IMG/VR virus record: IMGVR_UViG_3300031566_000120
Location: 1 to 42,124 of that record
Origin: a virus
Reading direction: 5' to 3' (one strand)
DNA: 42,124 bases
Below are positions 8,311 through 16,377 of the stretch, one piece after another. A model generated the notes under the pieces. The model saw only the letters and a list, made by a program, of their open reading frames with translations. It had not been told where the DNA came from and made no database searches. Within the stretch, counting starts at the first letter, position 1. Each line of letters begins with the position of its first letter. A program made the translations under genes and the position numbers.

Positions 8311-8664
8311 GTGAGCGTATTCGAGACGATGGCGCAGGGTTCGTGGGAGATATTTGCGGCGGACTTCGGAATCTCCGTCACGTACACCCCCTCGGGGGGA
8401 TCCCCGGCGACGATCACCGTCATCTGGAACAAAGGGGACATCCTGCCCGGGCACGTCTTTGACGGCGAGCAACTGCTCACGACCGGCACGCTCCTGGCCA
8501 ACGCAGAGGACATCGCAGCCCCGAGTCTCTCCGACACGTTCACCATCGGCGGCGTCGTCTACGCCGTCACCGGCATCGGCCGGACTACCCCGTTCGTCGA
8601 ACTCCAACTCGAGCGGCGTACCCAGGTATCTCTCGGGGGGGACGCTCAGAGGTTACAAAGATGA
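8311..8664 (+). CDS. Head-tail joining protein candidate
   Basis: 117 aa, GTG start with GGGAGGT nine bases upstream. Beta-rich throughout, with FTIGGVVYAVTGIGRTTPFVELQLERR near the C-terminus. That is the usual form of small head-completion or tail-attachment proteins of the lambda FII/Gifsy ATP-binding-like group (the historical name does not mean it binds ATP). Position after the major capsid gene supports it. No catalytic motif is seen. It overlaps the next gene by four bases (ATGA). Confidence 0.5.
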   Translation: MSVFETMAQGSWEIFAADFGISVTYTPSGGSPATITVIWNKGDILPGHVFDGEQLLTTGTLLANAEDIAAPSLSDTFTIGGVVYAVTGIGRTTPFVELQLERRTQVSLGGDAQRLQR

Positions 8665-8957
8665 AGGAACTCCTGGAACTTCTTTTCGAGGTCGCAAAGG
8701 TTTTCGGCATACCCGCCGTGGCCATCGGCTTTTTCATATGGCAGGGACACCGCAGGGAACTGCGCCTCGCCGCACGCCTCGACGTCGTCGACGACTACAT
8801 CCGCAACACGCTCCAGACGCTCGTCGTCGACGGGCACAAGGCCGTCCAGGCCAACAGCCAGATGATGGCCGACTTCACGGCGGCGCTCAAGACGCGGCCC
8901 TGCGTCGCCACGGATATCGAAATGCTCGAATCAAGGAGGCCACCTGGTGGCCGATAG
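8661..8957 (+). CDS. Small single-span membrane protein
   Basis: 98 aa. A hydrophobic helix at residues ~12-26 (FGIPAVAIGFFIW) is followed by an Arg-rich turn (HRRELRLAAR) and a helical segment to residue ~80. Such small one-span proteins with a charged helix resemble some holin-like or phage membrane proteins. Its place inside the head-tail cluster, with start and stop overlaps on both sides, means a lysis role is only a guess. It overlaps the next gene by 11 bases. Confidence 0.5.
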   Translation: MKELLELLFEVAKVFGIPAVAIGFFIWQGHRRELRLAARLDVVDDYIRNTLQTLVVDGHKAVQANSQMMADFTAALKTRPCVATDIEMLESRRPPGGR

Positions 8958-9708
8958 TCTTCAAATCACGACGGCCTCCCTGGCCGCCGGCGAAGTGGGA
9001 GTGGCCTACTCCGAGACGCTGGGCGTTTCGGGCGGGACTCCCGCGTACACGTGGGCGAGGCTTCTCGGGCCGCTGCCCCAGGGACTATCCCTCGCCGCTG
9101 CCACCGGCGAGATCTCCGGCACCCCCGAACGCGTCGAAACGACTACCTTCGCGGTCCGGGCGACGGACAGTCTCTCCGCCACTGGGGACAAGGTTCTCTC
9201 GATTGCCGTCACGGACCCCGCCGGCGTGACACCCTCGGGGATGCTCACGGGGCCCGTCCACTACGCGCGCCTCACCTTCTGCGCGTCGGCGGCATTTCAA
9301 CGGATGATGGGCGCGGCCGACGCGGCCGAGGCCCTCGACTACCTGCCGATCATCGCGGCAGTCGGCGACGATATCCCGATGGGCGCCATCGGCTGGGCCG
9401 GGACGTTTTCTCGGGACTCAGTAGCAGGCGGCAGTCACAACTACTTCGCGAGTAAGGGCGAGATCGAGGCGATTATCCGGGTCGCCCCCTACGATGCGGA
9501 GGCCTGTGAGGGGGACATCTTCGCCCACTTCTCAAATGATTTGGGCGAGATGCTTGCGGACATGGAGCTCCTGTCCGGCACCGCCGGGTACCTCGACACG
9601 CGGGGCGCGACGGTCCGCGGCCCGATGAGGCCCTTGGAGGCCGAGCGCGCGACGGTCGGCGATTTTCTCGAGGCGGTCGTCACGCTTTCTTACCCCGGGA
9701 GTTCGTAA
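8947..9708 (+). CDS. Tail/neck protein with N-terminal Ig-like domain
   Basis: 253 aa, GTG start. Residues ~3-90 form a putative Ig (He_PIG-type) domain: ITTASLAAGEVGVAYSETL, then GGTPAYTW, PQGLSLAAATGEISGTP and FAVRATDSLSATGDK are its hallmark strands. Residues ~100-253 are a separate alpha/beta domain (AAFQRMMGAADAAEAL... EVVTLSY-like end), in the position and size range of a tail terminator or tail-completion protein. The Ig domain probably decorates the head-tail junction and binds surfaces weakly. Fusion to a neck-position protein is uncommon. The next gene starts in its stop codon (TAATG). Confidence 0.5.
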   Translation: MADSLQITTASLAAGEVGVAYSETLGVSGGTPAYTWARLLGPLPQGLSLAAATGEISGTPERVETTTFAVRATDSLSATGDKVLSIAVTDPAGVTPSGMLTGPVHYARLTFCASAAFQRMMGAADAAEALDYLPIIAAVGDDIPMGAIGWAGTFSRDSVAGGSHNYFASKGEIEAIIRVAPYDAEACEGDIFAHFSNDLGEMLADMELLSGTAGYLDTRGATVRGPMRPLEAERATVGDFLEAVVTLSYPGSS

Positions 9709-10319
9709 TGCCCGTTGGACTGCACATCATCGCGAGATACGAAGGCCCCATCGAGGGGAAGATGCGCGACTTCTACCCGGTGCTGACGAAGGCGCTCAGG
9801 GCGGAGGCCGAGTTCTGGCGCGACAAGATTTTGCCCGGCCACTTCAAAGCGGGGGCGGCGCGGAAATACGGGTACAAGCCGCGGGCGGGCACATACACCG
9901 ATTCGAAGCGCGCCGCACTCGCAAAGGGGCGCGTCTACGACTCGAAGTTGAGGATTAACGTGCCCCTGGGGGATCCGCAACTTCCGGCTCTCGTCTGGAC
10001 GGGGCGCACGCGGGGTTTGATGACGAGCCAATCCCGCCTTCTCGTCTTCGGCAAAAAGGTCTCGCTCAGGATGAAGGCGCCGAGCTACATCTTCCAGGCG
10101 GAGCAAATGACCCAGGAATGGGCGGAGCGCGCGAACGCCGCGGCGCGAAAGAATGCGTTCTTTGAATCGAAATCGAAGGCGGTTGCCCGGCCCCCGATGG
10201 TGAACGAGATCGTCCGGATGACGCCCGACGAGCAGGCCGACCAGATGGCGAGAATACAGGACTCCGTGCAGGCGCTTCTCGTGAGACGCACGCCGGTCGA
10301 GGTAAGGAAAATAGCCTGA
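9708..10319 (+). CDS. Tail completion / virion morphogenesis protein
   Basis: 203 aa. Basic, helical N-terminus with KALRAEAEFWRDKILPGHF and a Tyr/Arg-rich segment ARKYGYKPRAG, followed by PALVWTGRTRGLM, a motif common in HK97 gp10/Mu gpG-like tail completion proteins (the phrase LxWTGxLR is typical). It fits between the neck protein and the presumed tail tube gene. It would act in joining tail to head. GGGAG lies eight bases before the ATG. Confidence 0.6.
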   Translation: MPVGLHIIARYEGPIEGKMRDFYPVLTKALRAEAEFWRDKILPGHFKAGAARKYGYKPRAGTYTDSKRAALAKGRVYDSKLRINVPLGDPQLPALVWTGRTRGLMTSQSRLLVFGKKVSLRMKAPSYIFQAEQMTQEWAERANAAARKNAFFESKSKAVARPPMVNEIVRMTPDEQADQMARIQDSVQALLVRRTPVEVRKIA

Positions 10320-10337
10320 TCCCGAAAGGAGACTGAC

Positions 10338-11201
10338 ATGTCCTTCTCACTCGCGGCCCTCAAAAGCGACACAACGGTACTCGGGGGCATCAAAAGTTCA
10401 AGCGTCTCTCCCGGCCTCCAGATGATGCTCGAGGGCGGCTCGGGGCAGGTCTACAAATCGTACGGCGCCGTGGACAGGCTCGCCCCGGTCGCGGAATTCA
10501 GCAGCATCAACATCAACGCGCTGCTGGCCTTCTGCGGAGTCGCGGGCCTCGCCATCAACGCCACGCCGCTCGAACTGTATTTCGTCGAGGACGAGGAGTT
10601 CGTAAGCCGTAAGACGACCGGCGTGAAGATGACACTCTCGAAGGGCGTCCTTTTCCCCCGAAGCGTCTCAGGCCCGGCCATCGGGCCCGCCACCATCACC
10701 TACGGGATCGCCCTGGGCGGGTTTGCCGGCGCGGCGCCGTTCTCAATAGGCATCGACCAGGAGGTGCCCACGGGGGCGAACGTACCGGTGATCGAGATGT
10801 TCAAGGGCGGCCCGCTTACGATTAACGAGGTCGACGCGGGGCCGGTCGAGGACGGGGCAATCGATTTCAACTTCACGATAAGAGAGATCTTCGGCTCCGG
10901 CGCGGTCTACTCCCAGCGGATCCACATTGAGGACATCAGCCCCAGGATGCGGTTCACCGTCCTCGACGCCGAGACGCTCAACACCGTCGGCCTAACGGGC
11001 TCGAACCTGCTGGTGACCTGGACGTTGCTCGCGTGCACGCGCGACGGCGGGAGGACAGGCTCGGGGGATATCGTCTTTTCCACGCACCAGAACAACGTAC
11101 GCGTGGAGGGGATATCGGGCGCGCACGGAGGCGGAGTGTCGAGCACCCTCATCGTGGATGCGAGCTGGGACGGGACGAACACGCCGATCACCGTCGGCTG
11201 A
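10338..11201 (+). CDS. Probable major tail (tube) protein
   Basis: 287 aa, AAAGGAG seven bases upstream of the ATG. Beta-rich with no transmembrane or enzyme motifs: IGPATITYGIALGGFAG, then IDFNFTIREIFGSGAVYSQRIHIEDISPRM, and a C-terminal LIVDASWDGTNTPITVG. It sits directly upstream of the tail assembly chaperone and tape measure genes, the slot of the tail tube subunit in siphoviruses. No family match is claimed; the call rests on position and composition. Confidence 0.5.
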   Translation: MSFSLAALKSDTTVLGGIKSSSVSPGLQMMLEGGSGQVYKSYGAVDRLAPVAEFSSININALLAFCGVAGLAINATPLELYFVEDEEFVSRKTTGVKMTLSKGVLFPRSVSGPAIGPATITYGIALGGFAGAAPFSIGIDQEVPTGANVPVIEMFKGGPLTINEVDAGPVEDGAIDFNFTIREIFGSGAVYSQRIHIEDISPRMRFTVLDAETLNTVGLTGSNLLVTWTLLACTRDGGRTGSGDIVFSTHQNNVRVEGISGAHGGGVSSTLIVDASWDGTNTPITVG

Positions 11202-11220
11202 GAATCGACAGGAGGACTGG

Positions 11221-12027
11221 ATGGGAAGCATTCTGTACTTCATCGCGGGCGAGGCGGGGGCGGCGGAGGCAGTCCTTCGCGCGCGCAACCTCTCGGGAGT
11301 CCTCGCGGGTCTCAAACCCACCACCCGCGGCATCTACAACGGCCCGGAGGGAAAGTCCGGCGTGCTCCTGGCCGGCAACCCGTCCGGGGACATCGGATAC
11401 TTTCCCGACCGGCAGACCTGGCGCAAGGGTACGCGCGGGGATTTCTGGCTGGGCTTTGACCCGGAGGATCCGCCGACGCCCGAGGACCTGGCGAGACCGC
11501 GGCTCGTGTCCGGGCACACGGTCGAAATGCGCGGCGGCGGCAAGTGGACTATTCCCGTGGCGCGCTCTTTCCCCGTGGGCACGGGGCTGCCCCAGATAAT
11601 CGTCCTGGACGAAACCGGGACTGTCACTACCGAGACGGTGCCGGAGTTTGTCGACCTGTCGCGGCGCGCAGAGAAGATCTGGACGGCCATGATCGAGGCA
11701 GCGGCGGCGGCGGAAGAGAAGCGCGCCGCCGGCGACGAGACGGCCGTCGCCGTCTGGTCGATCTCGTTTGCGGAGCGTTTTGAGATCGCGGTCGCGGCGC
11801 TCGCCGTCAACTATCGCCTCGAGGCCGACGAAATCAGCCTGCTCAAGATCATGGAAGGCATACACCAGGACCAGATTCTCTACGCCCTTGTCGACGGCCC
11901 TGCGCTCGACCTCTTCGCAAAAAAAAACTCCATCCCCGAATCCTCACCTACCACCGATGGCGAAGCGGCGAGCTGCCCGACTACCGCCCCACCTTCGGCG
12001 ACCTCGAAATCCTGCGGAGAGAGTTAA
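11221..12027 (+). CDS. Tail assembly chaperone, zero-frame product
   Basis: 268 aa, GGAGG seven bases before ATG 11221. The gene sits between the tail tube and tape measure genes, the universal place of tail assembly chaperones (lambda G/GT), which coat the tape measure while the tube polymerises. The N-terminal half is mixed alpha/beta; residues ~140-235 are helical (AEKIWTAMIEAAAAAEEKRAAG, LLKIMEGIHQDQILYALV). After the A9 tract at 11919-11927 the zero frame degenerates into a Ser/Pro/Thr-rich tail, while the -1 frame looks like real protein. The next gene's ATG touches its stop. Confidence 0.65.
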   Translation: MGSILYFIAGEAGAAEAVLRARNLSGVLAGLKPTTRGIYNGPEGKSGVLLAGNPSGDIGYFPDRQTWRKGTRGDFWLGFDPEDPPTPEDLARPRLVSGHTVEMRGGGKWTIPVARSFPVGTGLPQIIVLDETGTVTTETVPEFVDLSRRAEKIWTAMIEAAAAAEEKRAAGDETAVAVWSISFAERFEIAVAALAVNYRLEADEISLLKIMEGIHQDQILYALVDGPALDLFAKKNSIPESSPTTDGEAASCPTTAPPSATSKSCGES

Positions 12028-12035
12028 ATGCCTGA
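11221..12035 (+). CDS. Tail assembly chaperone, predicted -1 frameshift product
   Basis: About 271 aa. Nine A followed by C (11919-11928) offers several slippery A-AAA-AAA/AAC sites. Slipping back one base gives a new tail that reads ILTYHRWRSGELPDYRP and then TFGDLEILRRELNA, ending at TGA 12033-12035. This is far more protein-like than the zero-frame tail (Trp, Tyr, Asp-Leu-Glu pattern typical of phage tail chaperones). The -1 product overlaps the tape measure start by eight bases. Programmed -1 shifting at this gene is conserved among long-tailed phages. A one-base sequencing error in the A-run would look the same, with the -1 tail then the only true end. Confidence 0.65.
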
Positions 12036-13506
12036 CGTAACCTACACGATCTCGGCCGAAGCGGCGAAGGCGCTTTCGGAAGTCGCGAAAGTGGGCCTCG
12101 AGTACAAGCGCGTCGAGGCGGCGGCCAAATCCACCTCCGATAAGAGCAGGACCGGGGCAGACGCCGTTTCGAAGTCCCTGAAGGGCGCGGTATCGAGCCT
12201 GGTAAGCATGGCGGCCGGATACATGTCCGTGCGGACGGCTATCAATCTCGCAAACAAGGCCTATGAGGACCACATAAAGCTTCAGCGGCAATCGCTCGAG
12301 GCGGCTGCCACCTGGTCGCAGGCGCGGGCAACCGCCCTCGAGATGAGACCCGGAGAATCGGCGGCGGTTACGGCGATGGTGGCGGCGGCCGCGAAGGCCG
12401 GCGGGGTGCCGGAGACGGATATCTGGCGAGCGGCGCCGGCGGCGCTCTCGGCGGCTAAGGGGCTTACGCTCGACCAGGTGCAGAGCGCACTCGCAACCTC
12501 CGCACGATACGCAAGAGTCCAGGGTACGGGCGCCGGCGGGATCACAGCCCGCGCCCAATACGCGCAGGACATCATGCGGATAAGCGGTGCGAAGGACGCG
12601 GCGGCGGCCCTCGGCAGCCTTCAGACGGTGATCGCCGGGGCCCGCGGCATCTCGGCAGAGGCGGTGGCCCAATCGTTCGTCCCGGCCGCTACAGGCTACC
12701 AGCGCTATGGCGACACCTATCGGGAGACGATGGGGTTCATGGGCGGCATGTCGTATTTGATGGGTGACGTGTCGGGCGAGGCCACCGCTACGGGTTTTGC
12801 GGGAATGCGCGAACGGCTTTCGACGCTCCAGGTGCCCAAATACGGGGGTCTCAAAAGCGGCACGACGCTCGGGCGCCTTCAGGAGCTCGGGCCGCTCTTC
12901 ACAGCGTTACCTGACGAGAAAAAGCGGAAACTGCTCACGCAGATTTCCCGGGGCGCAGTCTTTCAGGGCAAGGTTCGCGGTCTCCTGGAGGGAGATGAGG
13001 CCTCCTGGTCGGCAATCAGGGAATCGACCGCAGGGATTCGCGAGCCCGGGCCGGAGGCGGCGGCGCTGGTGGACGCATACTTCCAGGAGGTGGGGGAGGT
13101 GAGGGAATCGGCCGTGGACGAAATCCGAACCGGCGGCGCGGCTACTCGGGAGCGGCTTGCCCGTAAGAGAGTCACGGGCGCCAGGGGCGTCCTCGCGTAT
13201 GACGAGATGGTTTCCGGGCTGGAGGCGGCTGGGGTACCGTATTTGGGGCGATTAGGGGCACGCTCATTATATTACACTGCCCGAATGATGGGCGAGGAGC
13301 CATTTGAGGCCGCGGCGCAAGCGGCCGAGTCCAGGAGCTTCCAACCTCCAGGCCGGCGACTGCGACCAGGAATTGTGAGCGCCGCGGGAGGAGATGCAGC
13401 GGTGAGAGAACTCGCCGCGTCGCTCAGGGCGGCGGCGACGGCGGCCGAGAGGCTCGCCGAGGGAGACCCGGTCGGGGTGTCTGCCCCGAGCAATCACACG
13501 GAGTAA
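12028..13506 (+). CDS. Tape measure protein (short)
   Basis: 492 aa. Helical, Ala-rich protein in the tape measure slot; GGAGAG sits about eight bases before the ATG. Residues ~45-75 contain a hydrophobic helix (GAVSSLVSMAAGYMSVRTAI), and LYYTARMMGEEPFEAAAQ lies late. Tape measures set tail length at roughly 0.15 nm per residue, so 492 aa would imply a tail near 75 nm, at the short end for siphoviruses. The C-terminal ERLAEGDPVGVSAPSNHTE is nearly repeated at 14074-14127, evidence of a local duplication. No lytic domain is seen. Confidence 0.65.
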   Translation: MPDVTYTISAEAAKALSEVAKVGLEYKRVEAAAKSTSDKSRTGADAVSKSLKGAVSSLVSMAAGYMSVRTAINLANKAYEDHIKLQRQSLEAAATWSQARATALEMRPGESAAVTAMVAAAAKAGGVPETDIWRAAPAALSAAKGLTLDQVQSALATSARYARVQGTGAGGITARAQYAQDIMRISGAKDAAAALGSLQTVIAGARGISAEAVAQSFVPAATGYQRYGDTYRETMGFMGGMSYLMGDVSGEATATGFAGMRERLSTLQVPKYGGLKSGTTLGRLQELGPLFTALPDEKKRKLLTQISRGAVFQGKVRGLLEGDEASWSAIRESTAGIREPGPEAAALVDAYFQEVGEVRESAVDEIRTGGAATRERLARKRVTGARGVLAYDEMVSGLEAAGVPYLGRLGARSLYYTARMMGEEPFEAAAQAAESRSFQPPGRRLRPGIVSAAGGDAAVRELAASLRAAATAAERLAEGDPVGVSAPSNHTE

Positions 13507-13525
13507 GAGATGTCGAGTATCGGCG
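13453..13525 (+). repeat. Direct repeat, copy 1 (end of tape measure gene)
   Basis: 13453-13517 matches 14074-14138 with only three mismatches in 65 bases; after a 6-base gap the match continues for eight more bases. The copy spans the last 17 codons of the tape measure gene and then a dead start, ATG 13510, which reads only MSSIGV before a stop. It marks the left side of an inserted gene (13560-14036). Confidence 0.85.
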
Positions 13526-13559
13526 TTTAGAAGAGAGTCTTTTTTGAAAGGATACGGCA

Positions 13560-14036
13560 ATGGCGATCACGGCACTAAGTTACAACTCGACCTTGAAGAT
13601 CACGCAGGCCGTCGAGGTCGACCCGACGCTTTACCAGGATTCAAGCGTCCAGCACGGCCACGCGACGACCGTGGCGGTAACGACCGGCGTCACGAAGGCC
13701 GCCTCGTTCAGCCTGGCGATGACGGTCGGCGCGGCGACCATAGACCTCGAGAACCTCACCGGGGTCAACGGCGTAGCCGTCGTCGGCACCGGCCTGCGCG
13801 TGCAGGAGGCGAAGTTCTCGAACCCCGCCACAAACGGCAACCCGATCACGATCTCGCACGGCGCGGCGAACCCCTATGACGGGTTCGGCGCGGCTTTCAG
13901 CGTAGAACTCGCGCCGGGGGCGGAAGTGCTGCTCCGCACGCTGGACGCCGGCAGCGACATCAGCGCGACGAACTCGGACCTCGATCTCGCGGGCACGACG
14001 ACCCAGGCCCTGAACTGCGTCATCACCCTCGGGTAG
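13560..14036 (+). CDS. Virion-associated beta-protein, possible inserted gene
   Basis: 158 aa, AAAGGA eight bases upstream of the ATG. Beta-rich, Thr/Gly/Val-rich with no hydrophobic segment: TTVAVTTGVTKAASFSLAM, GVNGVAVVGTGLRVQ and LLRTLDAGSDISATN. This is the composition of a phage structural domain (beta-sandwich or tail-tip decoration). It lies exactly between two copies of a 65-bp direct repeat, so it may have entered by a duplication event. Function unknown. Confidence 0.6.
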   Translation: MAITALSYNSTLKITQAVEVDPTLYQDSSVQHGHATTVAVTTGVTKAASFSLAMTVGAATIDLENLTGVNGVAVVGTGLRVQEAKFSNPATNGNPITISHGAANPYDGFGAAFSVELAPGAEVLLRTLDAGSDISATNSDLDLAGTTTQALNCVITLG

Positions 14037-14046
14037 AAAGGCGCGT

Positions 14047-14127
14047 ATGACGGGCGTGTCCAATCTCGTGGCCCTCGCCGAGGCAGACCCGGTCGGGGTG
14101 TCTGCCCCCAGCATTCACACGGAGTAA
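14047..14127 (+). pseudogene. Remnant of tape measure C-terminus
   Basis: A 26-codon frame, MTGVSNLVALAEADPVGVSAPSIHTE in two parts: a short new start, then 17 residues nearly identical to the tape measure C-terminus. It ends just before the start of the next gene. It is best seen as a leftover of the duplication, although a tiny translated peptide is possible because the downstream gene's ribosome site lies inside it. Confidence 0.5.
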
Positions 14128-14152
14128 GAGATGTCGAGTTCAAGTATCGGCG
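14074..14152 (+). repeat. Direct repeat, copy 2 (before 130-aa tail gene)
   Basis: Second copy of the 65-bp repeat, 621 bases after the first. Here the ATG at 14131 opens a full gene (MSSSSIGGYTM). The 6-base insert TTCAAG after ATGTCGAG distinguishes it from copy 1. The ancestral order was probably tape measure end directly followed by the 14131 gene. Confidence 0.85.
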
Positions 14153-14523
14153 GCTACACGATGATCACCGTGCGGGGAACACCGCAGCCGGCGGGGATGG
14201 TGCTGGCCGATATTACGCGCGCCAACGTCGACGGACATGCGTACCAGGAACAGGGCTATCACGCGGCGCCGGAGTTTCTCACCTCAATAGTGGACCTGAC
14301 GACGGCCGCCGGCGTCAAAACGGAGATAGAGGGGTACAAGGCCCTCCAGGCAACGCTCGTCACTATCGTCGACGACCTGGGCAACTCCTGGACGAACGTG
14401 GCGATCCTCTCCGTGCGGACCAGCGGCGGGAAATACGTGGCGTGTCCCGTCGGCGGGGTAAACGGCGGCAACTACCTCCTCTCCGCACAGTGGCAGGTGC
14501 AGCACACGGAGGTCCCGGCGTAG
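14131..14523 (+). CDS. Tail protein of unknown role
   Basis: 130 aa. Compact mixed alpha/beta protein (LTSIVDLTTAAGVKTEIEGY, LVTIVDDLGNSWTNVAILSV, YLLSAQWQVQHTEV), without signal or membrane segments. Small proteins of this kind after the tape measure often belong to the distal tail or baseplate. GGAGTAAGAG precedes the ATG; that ribosome site lies in the duplicated 65-bp segment. I do not recognise the family. Confidence 0.6.
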   Translation: MSSSSIGGYTMITVRGTPQPAGMVLADITRANVDGHAYQEQGYHAAPEFLTSIVDLTTAAGVKTEIEGYKALQATLVTIVDDLGNSWTNVAILSVRTSGGKYVACPVGGVNGGNYLLSAQWQVQHTEVPA

Positions 14524-14551
14524 TGATCTACAGAGTCACAACCGAAAGGCT

Positions 14552-14742
14552 GGTTATCCGCAGATTACGCAGATTACGCAGATTGGGGAAAGGCAAAATC
14601 AAAGGCGGAACTCTTGGTTCAGGGGTAAGGGTTCAATCTGCGCAATCGGCGAAATCTGCGGACAGAAAAGGTGTCGGTTTTGGGGTAGAGGTTCAATCTG
14701 TGGATAGAAGCCGGCGTAGGCGGGTCTGCGGACAGAAGCGGG
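14552..14742. repeat. Dispersed repeat family A, inverted-repeat copy
   Basis: The left arm 14554-14584 is TTATCC followed by three CGCAGATTA-type units (period nine). The right arm 14635-14670 is the imperfect reverse complement (CGAAATCTGCGGACAG type), so about 30 bases can pair around a ~50-base centre. Two further right-arm-like pieces follow at 14690-14708 and 14722-14741. The stretch fills the 232-base gap between two tail genes. The frames crossing it encode only Arg/Leu or Ala/Lys/Ser repeats and are not genes. Confidence 0.75.
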
Positions 14743-14755
14743 TTGAGGTGTTGAT

Positions 14756-15286
14756 GTGACGGTCACGATGAACCCACCGGTAAACGTCGGCGGCAACTCG
14801 TGGAGGCTGTCCTGGTCGTCGGACCAGGACGATCCCACGTTCTACGTCTACGACCTCTCCGAGGGGGGGCTCCTCGACACGACGAAAGCCACGTCGATAA
14901 CGCTCTCGCTCGAGCCGGGCGAGTCGCGCGTCATCGACGTGAGGGAAGAGGCGCTCCCTGCCCCGCCGCGCGGCTACCCGTCGCGGTTGCTTCTGTACTG
15001 GTATGGCCCGGCCGGCACATCGTACTACAAAGTGCAGGAGTACGTCGACGCCGCATGGGTGACCCGGGCGAAAATCTACGACCGGGGCCAGGGGCATTTC
15101 ACCTGGCGCACGCGGCCGCTCGAGGACGTGACGACGCACCAGTTCCGCATTGTGCCGGTCGGGACAAACGGCAACGAGGGGACGCCGGTGACCTGGTCGG
15201 CTTTCATGGTAACGCATCCGGCGCCGCCGGAGGTGGACTACGAATACAGCGAGGTCAGCGGCACGGTGACCGTGAGCGCGGCTTAA
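14756..15286 (+). CDS. Tail protein, fibronectin-III-like
   Basis: 176 aa, GTG start with GAGG about seven bases upstream. Two beta-sandwich-like parts: residues ~8-60 (NSWRLSWSSDQDDPTFYVY) and ~70-165 (RLLLYWYGPAGTSYYKVQEY, TTHQFRIVPVGTNGNEGTPV), the second ending in a Pro-rich PAPPEVDYEY strand as in fibronectin type III modules. Such modules are common on phage tails and baseplates and can bind surface carbohydrates. It starts just after the repeat element. Confidence 0.55.
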   Translation: MTVTMNPPVNVGGNSWRLSWSSDQDDPTFYVYDLSEGGLLDTTKATSITLSLEPGESRVIDVREEALPAPPRGYPSRLLLYWYGPAGTSYYKVQEYVDAAWVTRAKIYDRGQGHFTWRTRPLEDVTTHQFRIVPVGTNGNEGTPVTWSAFMVTHPAPPEVDYEYSEVSGTVTVSAA

Positions 15287-15298
15287 AAGGAGAACGAA

Positions 15299-16345
15299 AT
15301 GCCAGACGTCTACGCCGGCGCGGATGCGCTGCGATTTTACCTGACGGGGGCGAGTTCCGACGGCGGCGCCCAGACCGACCCCAACGCCTCCCTCGGCAAC
15401 TACCGCTCGTCGACGCGGGCCACGTCCCTCGGGATATCGGTCGCCGGCGGACCGGCAAATATCACGGTCGACTACGCGTCCGGGGCCAACGGCACCGGCG
15501 CGGGGTCGGTGTCGGCCGAGTCGGCGGATACGCTCGCGTGGACGCCGCCGGGAGGCTCCAAAGGGGACGCGGTGACCATCGCCAACGGCGAGACGAAGAT
15601 CCTCGTCGCAGGCAGCTCGCACCCCGAGGACTTCGTCGAGGTCTCGAGGACCTCGGCAACGGCCCTCTCGGGCACGGCGACCGTGACCCTCTCCGACCAG
15701 TTCAATAACGTGTTCGGACTCGACAACGTTTCGACCGCCGAGCAGGCCGCCGGCGACACGGAGTACCGGTGCTTCGCGATGAAGAACGTTTCGTCCTCGA
15801 GCACGAACACGATCAAGGCCTGGCTGGGACTCCAGGGCACGGTGGCCGCCGTCAACGCAGCGGGGTACGCGGCCTCGGGGGCCGTGACGGTCACGATAAA
15901 ATCCGGGGATTACGACGACTGGCCCGACTCGGGCTTCGTCGAAAACGAGAACACCGGCGAGGTGATGTACTACACGTCCCGGACGTCCTCGGCACTTACG
16001 GTGCCGGCGGCGGGCCGCGACGTGTGGACCGACGTCGCGGGCGGGGCCGCGGGGACACTGGACGACGTCCTCAACCCGATCGCGGGCATCAGGATCGCCA
16101 AGGAGGCCCCCGCCTCGCAGGCAACCGGGGCGTTTACCGACAAGACCGTCGCCGGCGAGGGCTCCCAGCCGGCGGGGCTCACCTGGAAGCATCCGACGGC
16201 GGTGGACGATGCCGATGTCATCTCGATCGGGGACCTGGCCACCACCTACATCTACGGCCTCTGGGTCGAACGGGCGGTCATCGCGGCGGCGACCGCGGAG
16301 GCCTCGGTCCTCAACGACATCAGGTGTTCATTCGAGGCGCTGTGA
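15299..16345 (+). CDS. Tail structural protein
   Basis: 348 aa, AAAGGAG eight bases upstream of the ATG. Beta-rich, Gly/Ala/Ser/Thr-rich: SLGISVAGGPANITVDYASG, ILVAGSSHPEDFVEVSRTS, NTIKAWLGLQGTVAAVNAAG. Internal VIIxYTS-like strands at ENTGEVMYYTSRTSSALTVP suggest a jelly-roll. No enzyme motif is visible. Its neighbours make it a distal tail, baseplate or side-fibre component. The family is not recognised. Confidence 0.55.
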   Translation: MPDVYAGADALRFYLTGASSDGGAQTDPNASLGNYRSSTRATSLGISVAGGPANITVDYASGANGTGAGSVSAESADTLAWTPPGGSKGDAVTIANGETKILVAGSSHPEDFVEVSRTSATALSGTATVTLSDQFNNVFGLDNVSTAEQAAGDTEYRCFAMKNVSSSSTNTIKAWLGLQGTVAAVNAAGYAASGAVTVTIKSGDYDDWPDSGFVENENTGEVMYYTSRTSSALTVPAAGRDVWTDVAGGAAGTLDDVLNPIAGIRIAKEAPASQATGAFTDKTVAGEGSQPAGLTWKHPTAVDDADVISIGDLATTYIYGLWVERAVIAAATAEASVLNDIRCSFEAL

Positions 16346-16377
16346 TCCGCGGCAACGCGGGACCGGCGGGAGGATAG

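Noticed and set aside
8661-8957. Definite holin
   Set aside because: One membrane span fits, but the gene is embedded in head-tail genes with no lysis neighbours.
14552-14742. Insertion sequence
   Set aside because: Inverted arms exist, but there is no transposase and the element is under 200 bases; a hairpin-type repeat fits better.
14442-14759. Possible 105-codon gene across the repeat element
   Set aside because: Its codons are mostly from the family A repeat (Arg-Leu and Ser-Ala-Lys runs), and the frame starts in the tail gene upstream.
14693-16192. Minus-strand open frame of about 499 codons
   Set aside because: Reverse frame of two tail genes and part of the repeat; composition is Arg/Gly/Val-rich with no domain.
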